Shown here piece by piece: positions 1 through 7,117 of a DNA stretch of 64,000 nucleotides. How positions within the stretch are numbered: position 1 is the first letter of the stretch; each line of letters starts with the position of its first letter. A program made the position numbers and the translations under genes. The DNA lies in NCBI RefSeq assembly GCF_040954835.1, contig NW_027168309.1:558001-622000 (forward strand), read 5' to 3'. A model generated the notes under the pieces. It ran no database searches, was not told the DNA's origin, and saw nothing but the letters and a program-made list of their open reading frames with translations. The DNA is from Lepisosteus oculatus (Eukaryota > Chordata > Actinopteri > Semionotiformes > Lepisosteidae).

Positions 1-764
1 ATGTCCATTTCCCCAAAGCTGAATCTGCATATTCAGAAGATTGTCAGCTATACGTTTTCGTTCTTTGTTTCCTTTTTTTACGACAAGCTTTCGAGAAATG
101 AACTGTCTATTGTGATGAAGGCTGCGTTAGAAATTGTGCATCTAGCTTAGTTCAATGAAATCGGGAGGTGCACCTGTCTCAAGCGGATGGCTCTTTGCAG
201 GCACACTACGGAAACCTGCGGGCGCAAGTTGGGAGAAGTGACTCTTGCAGAGTGTTGAGCTTCGAGAAGAGGGCTCCGCTCAGGAAGATATTTCCACATG
301 TTGAAGAGTCGCTTTTCGCCCTTTCTTTCCCACATTTTTCCAGTGCGGTTATTGATCGCGTTCAAAATGTTTTCCCAACGTACGTGTTACCTGCAAAATC
401 ACAGTGAAACTGTTATGCCGAAAAGATTCCTAATAGTTATTGTATTAGAATAGCTCTCCAATTTCTTAGCCTTCGTACACGCAATGTTTAAGGAAACGCT
501 AGAGTAAATGAAACTGTAAATAGACAGGAGCTCTTCTTAGTTTTCATACAAGTTATGATGGCTCCAGCTCCTATCTGCGTCCGGGTGACCGGAGCCAAGG
601 GATTATCTGCGGAACCTTTGATTTATCTCTCGGGCAAGGAGCTAGATACGCCCTTTTCATCTCGGTTTGATCACACCTGTGCATTAAAACGCAGTGCTCG
701 GTACCATCGAGGTGTAAGAGGTTCAAGGATGAGCGGGAAACTTTGTTAATAAGGAGACGGGCAC
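1..764. other. Spacer upstream of tRNA-Lys (U1); recurs in every unit
   Basis: Gene-free stretch continuing the spacer that starts after the Ser-like gene of the preceding unit. It holds a T7 run near 76 whose length is constant in all units, and nothing I recognise as a gene. The bases at 31 and 564 are private to U1. The A-box-like string at 145-155 has no matching B box. Confidence 0.7.
686..689 (-). terminator. Nearest T4 run downstream of tRNA-Lys
   Basis: On the minus strand this is the first run of four T after the Lys gene, 76 nt past its 3' end. Only T3 runs lie between. Pol III normally stops within about 20 nt, so this would give an unusually long 3' trailer. The same arrangement holds in every unit. 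Confidence 0.5.
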
Positions 765-837
765 CGCCCAACGTGGGGCTCGAACCCACGACCCTGAGAT
801 TAAGAGTCTCATGCTCTACCGACTGAGCTAGCCGGGC
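765..837 (-). tRNA. tRNA-Lys-CTT: tRNA-Lys(CTT), unit U1
   Basis: Cytosolic lysine tRNA decoding AAG. The 73-nt minus-strand sequence folds as a full cloverleaf: acceptor GCCCGGC pairs with GTTGGGC, discriminator G73, anticodon CTT at positions 34-36 (plus 802-804). Box A (TAGCTCAGTCGG, plus 819-830) and box B (GGTTCGAGCCC, plus 776-786) are consensus Pol III internal promoters. CCA is not encoded and there is no intron, both normal for this gene. It matches the human Lys(CTT) sequence as I recall it. No T4 terminator lies within 75 nt downstream. Base 852, 15 bp upstream of the gene, is T here and varies between units. Confidence 0.97.
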
Positions 838-1658
838 GCCGGTGGAGCTGGTGGTTAACTTGTCCCTGTTGACGGCAATTTGACAAGGTATACTTCCTGG
901 CTTTTCATCATGTGCTGACCGGATTCGAGAGTAGCACACCCTGTTCTTTGTTGATTACTGTACCTCCAGCAGCGCAAATGTCAGTAATCATTGAAATGTA
1001 TGACCTACAATCTCCTCAGCATGCCCGCGTGGACTCCTCAGTGATCATCCTTCTACGTTCTGCTGTAGTTTTCATGCAAGTGAAAACCGTGCTCCAAATA
1101 ACAGCGGCACAGTTGTATCCTGCGGTAAGCATTCTTCTAATTCCATCGTTTTGCTCCAGGTAAAAGGTAGCGCATCATACGGTTGATATTCCAAGGTTTC
1201 AGAGTCCGTATTGGATGGCTTGGATGCAGACATCGCTCAGAGCTCCCAGTATGATTTTCCCGAGTTCAGTTTTGCAGTGTTTTAGTGCTTTACTACTTCC
1301 AGTGGGCCTTTGAATGCTCTGCTAAGTAGAGACGTGACATAATTACTAATGCGACCGAGTGTGCTGGCTGTTCCTGGTTCGTAATGATTAACGCGAGAAA
1401 TCAATATAAACATAACTGCTTCGATTTCGAGGTTCAGTTGAAGCTTTCAAAGAAACTATCAAAGACCTCAGAACAACCGAAGACACATTTGGTCATCTCC
1501 GTATTGGTGAAGATTAAAGAGTCCCGCAAGTGTCAAGCTTGCACAAACACACACGAGAGAGAAACTCAGGACAGAATTTAAAGAAAGGGAGATGCAGACT
1601 ATTTGAAGGCACTTTGCTAACCCAATGGCACGCTTATGAATCGTGCATAGGACACATG
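838..1658. other. Spacer between tRNA-Lys and initiator tRNA-Met
   Basis: An 821-bp gap between two minus-strand tRNA genes, with no gene I recognise. It includes a short CA-rich stretch near 1545-1556. On the minus strand it has no T4 run from 1658 back to 1166, so a Pol III transcript leaving the initiator gene meets no canonical stop for about 490 nt. Confidence 0.7.
1580..1586 (-). terminator. Possible non-canonical terminator TTTCTTT for initiator tRNA-Met
   Basis: Minus strand reads TTTCTTT about 73-79 nt after the initiator gene. Interrupted T runs can act as weak, non-canonical Pol III terminators in vertebrates. It is the best candidate, since no uninterrupted T4 exists nearby. Its function is inferred. 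Confidence 0.3.
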
Positions 1659-1730
1659 TAGCAGAGGATGGTTTCGATCCATCGACCTCTGGGTTATGGG
1701 CCCAGCACGCTTCCGCTGCGCCACTCTGCT
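1659..1730 (-). tRNA. tRNA-iMet-CAT: Initiator tRNA-Met(CAT), unit U1
   Basis: Translation-initiator tRNA, 72 nt, minus strand. Eukaryotic initiator hallmarks are present: A1 with T72 (AGCAGAG / CTCTGCT), discriminator A73, three G-C pairs next to the anticodon loop (GGG/CCC around the CAT loop), and a T loop ATCGAAA with A54 and A60 instead of TTC. Box A is GTGGCGCAGCGG and box B is GGATCGAAACC. It matches the human initiator as I recall it. It diverges from tRNA-Leu with 279 bp between them. No T4 terminator lies nearby downstream. Confidence 0.97.
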
Positions 1731-2009
1731 GACGGCCTCTCTGCGTGTGGCGCACAACTGCTCTTTTTATTTCCTACATAAGTGATGAAAGAGTTGAAAG
1801 TTTCAACGACAAACGCAGACGTCACTTTGAGCGCTTGGTGTTGTAGCACAAATCATCACATGCTGCTCTACACTGGATTATAAAAGCCGACACATTTTCC
1901 AAACATTTTAATGCTGGAGTCACACTGTAGTATTAATAACAGTGCGATACTCGAGGAGCGTAGTGGGATCGCGGTGGCTCATCAGACCGCCCCGGGACAG
2001 GGGGCCCGC
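1731..2009. other. Divergent intergenic region between initiator Met and Leu genes
   Basis: A shared 279-bp 5' flank. It holds an upstream TATAAAAG (1879-1886), a CRE-like GACGTCAC (1818-1825), and a G/C-rich stretch directly before the Leu gene. Only the last could be a conventional tRNA 5' flank. The other two are too far from either tRNA start for ordinary use. Confidence 0.6.
1879..1886 (+). promoter_or_regulatory. TATA-box-like TATAAAAG upstream of tRNA-Leu
   Basis: A perfect TATA consensus 124 bp before the Leu gene, with a CRE-like GACGTCAC 54 bp further upstream. It lies too far out for TFIIIB placement at tRNA-Leu, and I could not identify a PSE. It may be chance or part of a separate start. 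Present in all units. Confidence 0.25.
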
Positions 2010-2092
2010 GTCAGGATGGCCGAGCGGTCTAAGGCGCTGCGTTCAGGTCGCAGTCTCCCCTGGAGGCGTGGGTTCGAATCCCACTCCTGACA
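2010..2092 (+). tRNA. tRNA-Leu-CAG: tRNA-Leu(CAG), unit U1
   Basis: Leucine tRNA decoding CUG, 83 nt, and the only tRNA of the unit on the plus strand. It is a class II tRNA with a long variable arm, acceptor GTCAGGA paired with TCCTGAC, and discriminator A73 required by leucyl-tRNA synthetase. The anticodon stem CTGCG/CGCAG encloses TTCAGGT with anticodon CAG. Box A is TGGCCGAGCGG and box B is GGTTCGAATCC. It matches the human Leu(CAG) gene as I recall it. The first T run of four or more lies 145 nt downstream. Confidence 0.97.
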
Positions 2093-2236
2093 AAAAGCTT
2101 GCTCAGTGCCGTCTCCAGTCGGGTGCAAATGGGTGAAGCAGCCTGCCGCGGGGAACGTGCGCCGATAGGCGTAGGTGTATCCCCTGCCTCTTCCGATTTA
2201 GCTCGTGCTCCATAGGATGGAAGCGGATGCTCTGGC

Positions 2237-2241
2237 TTTTT
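2237..2241 (+). terminator. First T5 run after tRNA-Leu
   Basis: TTTTT, 145 nt past the Leu 3' end. Nothing longer than T3 lies between. It is a strong Pol III stop if transcription reaches it, but it implies a trailer far longer than usual. Confidence 0.5.
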
Positions 2242-2430
2242 GACTCGAATATAACCTGATCACAACAGAAGACCGTGCAGCCCAGTGCTGGTTTAAGAAT
2301 GCCTCGTGTCTTCAGGCCCCTATTCCTTCAGGTTACCCCTTTGGAATAGTCGTCCGAAAAAGACGGGAAAGGAAAAGCATGTAAGCTCCCACACACTGCG
2401 TTAGCATTAGCGGTTGGAATCTGATGGGAG

Positions 2431-2434
2431 AAAA
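2431..2434 (-). terminator. T4 terminator of the tRNA-Asp relic
   Basis: Minus-strand TTTT beginning 10 nt after the relic's 3' end, the normal place for a Pol III terminator. It suggests the relic was once a true gene. Confidence 0.6.
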
Positions 2435-2443
2435 GCAACCTGG

Positions 2444-2515
2444 CTCGCCGTCAAGCAATCCATCCCTGGTCTCCCACGTGACAGGCGGGGATACGCACCA
2501 CTATACTAACGAGGA
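2444..2515 (-). pseudogene. tRNA-Asp-GTC: tRNA-Asp(GTC) relic, unit U1
   Basis: The 5' two thirds match vertebrate tRNA-Asp closely: acceptor TCCTCGT, box A TTAGTATAGTGG, and an anticodon arm with GTC in loop CTGTCAC (one G-T pair in the stem). The T arm has collapsed: the loop reads ATGGATT instead of TTCGATT, so box B loses its invariant C56, and the T stem has a G-G clash. The acceptor has a C3-C70 mismatch. Length is exactly 72 nt with G at the discriminator position, so decay was by substitution only. It is unlikely to bind TFIIIC well or fold into a usable tRNA. Confidence 0.88.
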
Positions 2516-2924
2516 GCGCTTGCTTGGCGCTTGAAGACACTTCCTCTTGCGGCTACTACTGTTTCCGGTTTCGTCTTTTCTTTTCATTCCTCCCAGAGGA
2601 GCGCATGAAAACGTTTCCATCTGCGCCATCCTCACCCCTCCAATGCTATGGTCCCTGCTCCTCCTGGTGCACTGCAAACACTCATTCAGCCGGTTCTTTC
2701 AGTTTGAATACTTAGGTCTTCAAAGGCTGGAAGTAGGGCGCAAGACATGCCAATGCCAAAAGCGTGGCAGTGTGCTTCCAGCTGTGAAATGTCACTGGTG
2801 GATGTTGAAGACATTACTTCCAAGGCAGCAGGTCCAAGCGATTTAGCGTTTGTACAAGAAGCAGGAAGAGAGAAACGGCACTCCGCCTTTTTCTGGGCAG
2901 GCCGAAGCGACAGGAGAAGGGCGC
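2516..2924. other. Spacer between the Asp relic and the Ser-like gene
   Basis: A 409-bp interval with several overlapping short open frames on both strands and no recognisable gene. It includes the distant minus-strand T4 at 2758-2761 and a plus-strand T5 near 2888-2892. Confidence 0.65.
2758..2761 (-). terminator. Nearest T4 run downstream of the Ser-like tRNA
   Basis: First minus-strand TTTT after the Ser-like gene, 164 nt past its 3' end. It fits the pattern of missing close terminators in this unit. Confidence 0.4.
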
Positions 2925-3006
2925 CGTAGTCGGCAGGATTCGAGCCGACGCGGGGAGACCCCAATGGCTTTCTAGCCCATCGCCTTAACCGCTCGGCCAC
3001 GACTAC
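2925..3006 (-). tRNA. tRNA-Ser-AGA: tRNA-Ser(AGA)-like gene, degenerate T arm, unit U1
   Basis: 82 nt, class II, acceptor GTAGTCG paired with CGACTAC, discriminator G73, the serine-type long variable arm (TTGGGGTCTCCCCGC region) and anticodon AGA. Box A TGGCCGAGCGG is good. Compared with the vertebrate Ser(AGA) consensus as I recall it, about six bases differ. T54 of the T loop is C, so box B reads GGCTCGAATCC. The T stem has a C51-T63 mismatch and a T50-G64 wobble. The anticodon stem has a G31-G39 clash. It is either a weak gene or a pseudogene in early decay. All units carry the same state. Confidence 0.78.
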
Positions 3007-3013
3007 AGGGAGC

Positions 3014-3065
3014 GCCGCCGCCGCCGGCTTGCAATCATTTAACACGGAGGGCGAGGCGGCGGCGG
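3014..3065. repeat. GCC/GGC inverted repeat 5' of the Ser-like gene
   Basis: GCC triplets at 3014-3025 can pair with GGCGGCGGCGG at 3055-3065, giving an 11-bp stem with a 29-nt loop. Base 3022 is C in most units but T in U3, U4, U6, U12 and U13, which places one T opposite G. The number of triplets does not vary. Confidence 0.6.
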
Positions 3066-3131
3066 TAACCTTTTTCAATGTCGCTCTCCGCTTCCCCCCA
3101 AAAAAAGCCAAATGACATGCTAGCACTCGGA

Positions 3132-3155
3132 CACCCTTCAGAAGACTGAAGGGTG
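3132..3155. repeat. Perfect 10-bp hairpin with AAGA loop
   Basis: CACCCTTCAG and CTGAAGGGTG are exact inverse complements around the tetraloop AAGA. It is not the histone 3' stem-loop consensus, and no T run follows to make it a terminator. Identical in all units I compared. Function unknown. Confidence 0.6.
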
Positions 3156-3424
3156 GCTTAAAGCTGGAAGGATTAGGTCTCCCCGTTCCGACGCGACAAT
3201 CGAACTTCCTTAGGCAGAGAGAAAGCAACATCGAGGAGCGTCAACAAGACTTTAGAAGCTGCGACACACGCCACTTTCAGTCGCAGACACAGCAGTTTTA
3301 AAGGCAGGAATCGCCTTTGCGAACGCCATGAGAAACAGAACGCATGCTCAGGTCCTGCGGTTTAACAAACAGCCTCGGCTTTCAAGCGACATTTCTTTTC
3401 TGGAGCGGATTCACTTTCAACTTC

Positions 3425-3580
3425 AAGAAATTCACACAACTTGCGAAATACGAAATACAAATCTGGCTCATCGCTGCACAAGAAATACCGCCGGCTGGCA
3501 AGAAAATGACAACGGTGTTTTTCCTTAACGAAAAACTTCCCATGGAGAAAAACAACGGCTGTGCGTCTCTGTCGGCTTGA
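3425..3580 (+). repeat. Internal imperfect repeat, copy 1
   Basis: First of two diverged tandem copies inside the spacer. Shared blocks include TTGCGAAA (3441), a CCGGCTGGCA core (3491-3500) and GTGCGT..CTGT (3561). The offset to copy 2 is 184-193 bp. A weaker third match to the same pattern starts near 3316. Confidence 0.6.
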
Positions 3581-3608
3581 TTCAGTTTAATGCAAGTATT
3601 CATTCTCC

Positions 3609-3775
3609 TCCTGGAAAATACAGCTTGCGAAAGATGAAATACAATTCTTGGCTTTTCTGGGTGAGTGCAGAAGAAATCCTGCCGGCTGGCAGAAGAATTC
3701 CAGCCTTTTTTACTCTTTAACCACAAACTTGCGAATGATACAAAGCAAGCGGGGTGCGTTTCTGTGCAGCTGTTA
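3609..3775 (+). repeat. Internal imperfect repeat, copy 2
   Basis: Second copy, with matching blocks TTGCGAAA (3625), CCGGCTGGCA (3682-3691) and GTGCGTTTCTGT (3754). It is much more diverged from copy 1 than the 4.1-kb units are from each other, so this duplication is older than the amplification of the array. Confidence 0.6.
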
Positions 3776-3788
3776 ACTGAACAGCTGC
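3766..3788. repeat. Perfect 9-bp hairpin containing two CAGCTG E-boxes
   Basis: GCAGCTGTT and AACAGCTGC are inverse complements separated by AACTG. Both arms contain the E-box CAGCTG. It lies at the end of internal repeat copy 2. Function unknown. Confidence 0.55.
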
Positions 3789-4875
3789 TGCTTCAAGCCC
3801 ACCCAGGGCTCATTCCGATTTCAACATCATGCCCCCTGAAGGTAGACTGGATTTCTTTGCGAAGCATTCACCTTTTGGACGTTTCAGGAAAGGTGCGTGT
3901 CGATGCCAGACTTGAAAAGCTTTCCATACAAAGAAACAACATAGTGCTTTTGATTGATGGGAAACGGCAAGAGCGGTTTGAGCAGCTCCGGCCTCTCAAC
4001 CGCTTTACAATGTGATCGGCACCTCGGTAGCCAGTTTAGAAGGCTGAAAAGGATGCTGGAAGCACAGCGACGTTCTAAAACCAGCGCTTGAAAAGCATCT
4101 GCATACATAAAATGTCCATTTCCCCAAAGCTGAATCTGCATCTTCAGAAGATTGTCAGCTATACGTTTTCGTTCTTTGTTTCCTTTTTTTACGACAAGCT
4201 TTCGAGAAATGAACTGTCTATTGTGATGAAGGCTGCGTTAGAAATTGTGCATCTAGCTTAGTTCAATGAAATCGGGAGGTGCACCTGTCTCAAGCGGATG
4301 GCTCTTTGCAGGCACACTACGGAAACCTGCGGGCGCAAGTTGGGAGAAGTGACTCTTGCAGAGTGTTGAGCTTCGAGAAGAGGGCTCCGCTCAGGAAGAT
4401 ATTTCCACATGTTGAAGAGTCGCTTTTCGCCCTTTCTTTCCCACATTTTTCCAGTGCGGTTATTGATCGCGTTCAAAATGTTTTCCCAACGTACGTGTTA
4501 CCTGCAAAATCACAGTGAAACTGTTATGCCGAAAAGATTCCTAATAGTTATTGTATTAGAATAGCTCTCCAATTTCTTAGCCTTCGTACACGCAATGTTT
4601 AAGGAAACGCTAGAGTAAATGAAACTGTAAATAGACAGGAGCTCTTCTTAGTTTTCATACAAGTTATGATGGCTGCAGCTCCTATCTGCGTCCGGGTGAC
4701 CGGAGCCAAGGGATTATCTGCGGAACCTTTGATTTATCTCTCGGGCAAGGAGCTAGATACGCCCTTTTCATCTCGGTTTGATCACACCTGTGCATTAAAA
4801 CGCAGTGCTCGGTACCATCGAGGTGTAAGAGGTTCAAGGATGAGCGGGAAACTTTGTTAATAAGGAGACGGGCAC

Positions 4876-4948
4876 CGCCCAACGTGGGGCTCGAACCCAC
4901 GACCCTGAGATTAAGAGTCTCATGCTCTACCGACTGAGCTAGCCGGGC
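4876..4948 (-). tRNA. tRNA-Lys-CTT: tRNA-Lys(CTT), U2
   Basis: Gene identical to U1. The variable upstream base (4963) is T. Confidence 0.97.
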
Positions 4949-5769
4949 GCCGGTGGAGCTGGTGGTTAACTTGTCCCTGTTGACGGCAATTTGACAAGGT
5001 ATACTTCCTGGCTTTTCATCATGTGCTGACCGGATTCGAGAGTAGCACACCCTGTTCTTTGTTGATTACTGTACCTCCAGCAGCGCAAATGTCAGTAATC
5101 ATTGAAATGTACGACCTACAATCTCCTCAGCATGCCCGCGTGGACTCCTCAGTGATCATCCTTCTACGTTCTGCTGTAGTTTTCATGCAAGTGAAAACCG
5201 TGCTCCAAATAACAGCGGCACAGTTGTATCCTGCGGTAAGCATTCTTCTAATTCCATCGTTTTGCTCCAGGTAAAAGGTAGCGCATCATACGGTTGATAT
5301 TCCAAGGTTTCAGAGTCCGTATTGGATGGCTTGGATGCAGACATCGCTCAGAGCTCCCAGTATGATTTTCCCGAGTTCAGTTTTGCAGTGTTTTAGTGCT
5401 TTACTACTTCCAGTGGGCCTTTGAATGCTCTGCTAAGTAGAGACGTGACATAATTACTAATGCGACCGAGTGTGCTGGCTGTTCCTGGTTCGTAATGATT
5501 AACGCGAGAAATCAATATAAACATAACTGCTTCGATTTCGAGGTTCAGTTGAAGCTTTCAAAGAAACTATCAAAGACCTCAGAACAACCGAAGACACATT
5601 TGGTCATCTCCGTATTGGTGAAGATTAAAGAGTCCCGCAAGTGTCAAGCTTGCACAAACACACACGAGAGAGAAACTCAGGACAGAATTTAAAGAAAGGG
5701 AGATGCAGACTATTTGAAGGCACTTTGCTAACCCAATGGCACGCTTATGAATCGTGCATAGGACACATG

Positions 5770-5841
5770 TAGCAGAGGACGGTTTCGATCCATCGACCTC
5801 TGGGTTATGGGCCCAGCACGCTTCCGCTGCGCCACTCTGCT
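5770..5841 (-). tRNA. tRNA-iMet-CAT: Initiator tRNA-Met, U2, T-stem variant
   Basis: One change from U1: plus C at 5780 turns A63 into G, so the 51-63 pair of the T stem becomes a T-G wobble. Initiator hallmarks A54, A60 and A1-T72 remain. Shared only with U5. Confidence 0.95.
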
Positions 5842-6120
5842 GACGGCCTCTCTGCGTGTGGCGCACAACTGCTCTTTTTATTTCCTACATAAGTGATGAA
5901 AGAGTTGAAAGTTTCAACGACAAACGCAGACGTCACTTTGAGCGCTTGGTGTTGTAGCACAAATCATCACATGCTGCTCTACACTGGATTATAAAAGCCG
6001 ACACATTTTCCAAACATTTTAATGCTGGAGTCACACTGTAGTATTAATACCAGTGCGATACTCGAGGAGCGTAGTGGGATCGCGGTGGCTCATCAGACCG
6101 CCCCGGGACAGGGGGCCCGC

Positions 6121-6203
6121 GTCAGGATGGCCGAGCGGTCTAAGGCGCTGTGTTCAGGTCGCAGTCTCCCCTGGAGGCGTGGGTTCGACTCCCACTCCTG
6201 ACA
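6121..6203 (+). tRNA. tRNA-Leu-CAG: tRNA-Leu(CAG), U2, two-base variant
   Basis: T at 6151 makes the 30-40 anticodon-stem pair a T-G wobble, and C at 6189 changes T-loop base 59, the free position of box B. The anticodon CAG is intact. Shared only with U5. Confidence 0.95.
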
Positions 6204-6554
6204 AAAAGCTTGCTCAGTGCCGTCTCCAGTCGGGTGCAAATGGGTGAAGCAGCCTGCCGCGGGGAACGTGCGCCGATAGGCGTAGGTGTATCCCCTGCCT
6301 CTTCCGATTTAGCTCGTGCTCCATAGGATGGAAGCGGATGCTCTGGCTTTTTGACTCGAATATAACCTGATCACAACAGAAGACCGTGCAGCCCAGTGCT
6401 GGTTTAAGAATGCCTCGTGTCTTCAGGCCCCTATTCCTTCAGGTTACCCCTTTGGAATAGTCGTCCGAAAAAGACGGGAAAGGAAAAGCATGTAAGCTCC
6501 CACACACTGCGTTAGCATTAGCGGTTGGAATCTGATGGGAGAAAAGCAACCTGG

Positions 6555-6626
6555 CTCGCCGTCAAGCAATCCATCCCTGGTCTCCCACGTGACAGGCGGG
6601 GATACGCACCACTATACTAACGAGGA
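6555..6626 (-). pseudogene. tRNA-Asp-GTC: tRNA-Asp(GTC) relic, U2
   Basis: Same broken T arm as U1. The upstream marker base 6383 is A. Confidence 0.87.
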
Positions 6627-7035
6627 GCGCTTGCTTGGCGCTTGAAGACACTTCCTCTTGCGGCTACTACTGTTTCCGGTTTCGTCTTTTCTTTTCATTC
6701 CTCCCAGAGGAGCGCATGAAAACGTTTCCATCTGCGCCATCCTCACCCCTCCAATGCTATGGTCCCTGCTCCTCCTGGTGCACTGCAAACACTCATTCAG
6801 CCGGTTCTTTCAGTTTGAATACTTAGGTCTTCAAAGGCTGGAAGTAGGGCGCAAGACATGCCAATGCCAAAAGCGTGGCAGTGTGCTTCCAGCTGTGAAA
6901 TGTCACTGGTGGATGTTGAAGACATTACTTCCAAGGCAGCAGGTCCAAGCGATTTAGCGTTTGTACAAGAAGCAGGAAGAGAGAAACGGCACTCCGCCTT
7001 TTTCTGGGCAGGCCGAAGCGACAGGAGAAGGGCGC

Positions 7036-7117
7036 CGTAGTCGGCAGGATTCGAGCCGACGCGGGGAGACCCCAATGGCTTTCTAGCCCATCGCCTTAAC
7101 CGCTCGGCCACGACTAC
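7036..7117 (-). tRNA. tRNA-Ser-AGA: tRNA-Ser(AGA)-like, degenerate, U2
   Basis: Same sequence as U1. The 5' flank GCC tract has C at the variable site (7133). Confidence 0.78.

Larger units (their letters stand above)
2093..2443. other. Spacer between tRNA-Leu and the tRNA-Asp relic
   Basis: Convergent gap. It contains the distant T5 after Leu and the T4 next to the Asp relic. Base 2272 is A in U1, U2, U4 and U5 and G in U3, U6 and later units, one of the markers of the higher-order block. No gene recognised. Confidence 0.65.
3007..4875. other. Long spacer (1,869 bp) between the Ser-like gene and tRNA-Lys of the next unit
   Basis: The largest tRNA-free stretch of the unit. It contains a GCC/GGC inverted repeat just upstream of the Ser-like gene, a C6A7 run near 3096-3108 of constant length in all units, two hairpins (3132-3155 and 3766-3788) and a ~190-bp imperfect tandem duplication. 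I recognise no protein, no transposon and no further tRNA. Confidence 0.7.

Noticed and set aside
138-220. A-box-like TAGCTTAGTTC followed by weak tRNA resemblance
   Set aside because: No B box at any plausible distance and no cloverleaf.
571-939. 122-codon minus-strand open frame
   Set aside because: Its middle is the translated tRNA-Lys gene, so it is a shadow of the tRNA.
921-945. B-box-like GGATTCGAGAG (minus-strand CTCTCGAATCC)
   Set aside because: No A box upstream on the minus strand and no arm pairing.
1541-1566. CA/GA-rich microsatellite
   Set aside because: Only a few dinucleotides long and constant in all units. Too short to call as a microsatellite.
2140-2200. Plus-strand stretch resembling part of tRNA-Asp (GTATCCCC followed by GCCTC)
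   Set aside because: No acceptor pairing, no B box and no anticodon stem. The match is short and likely chance.
2686-3231. 181-codon minus-strand open frame, the longest in the unit and repeated in nearly every unit
   Set aside because: It runs straight through the Ser-like tRNA, has no recognisable domain or codon signal, and recurs only because the DNA recurs. In U12 a single base splits it with no other consequence.
3665-4015. 116-codon plus-strand open frame in the spacer
   Set aside because: Overlaps other open frames on both strands and the internal repeat. No protein family recognised, and the length is compatible with chance.
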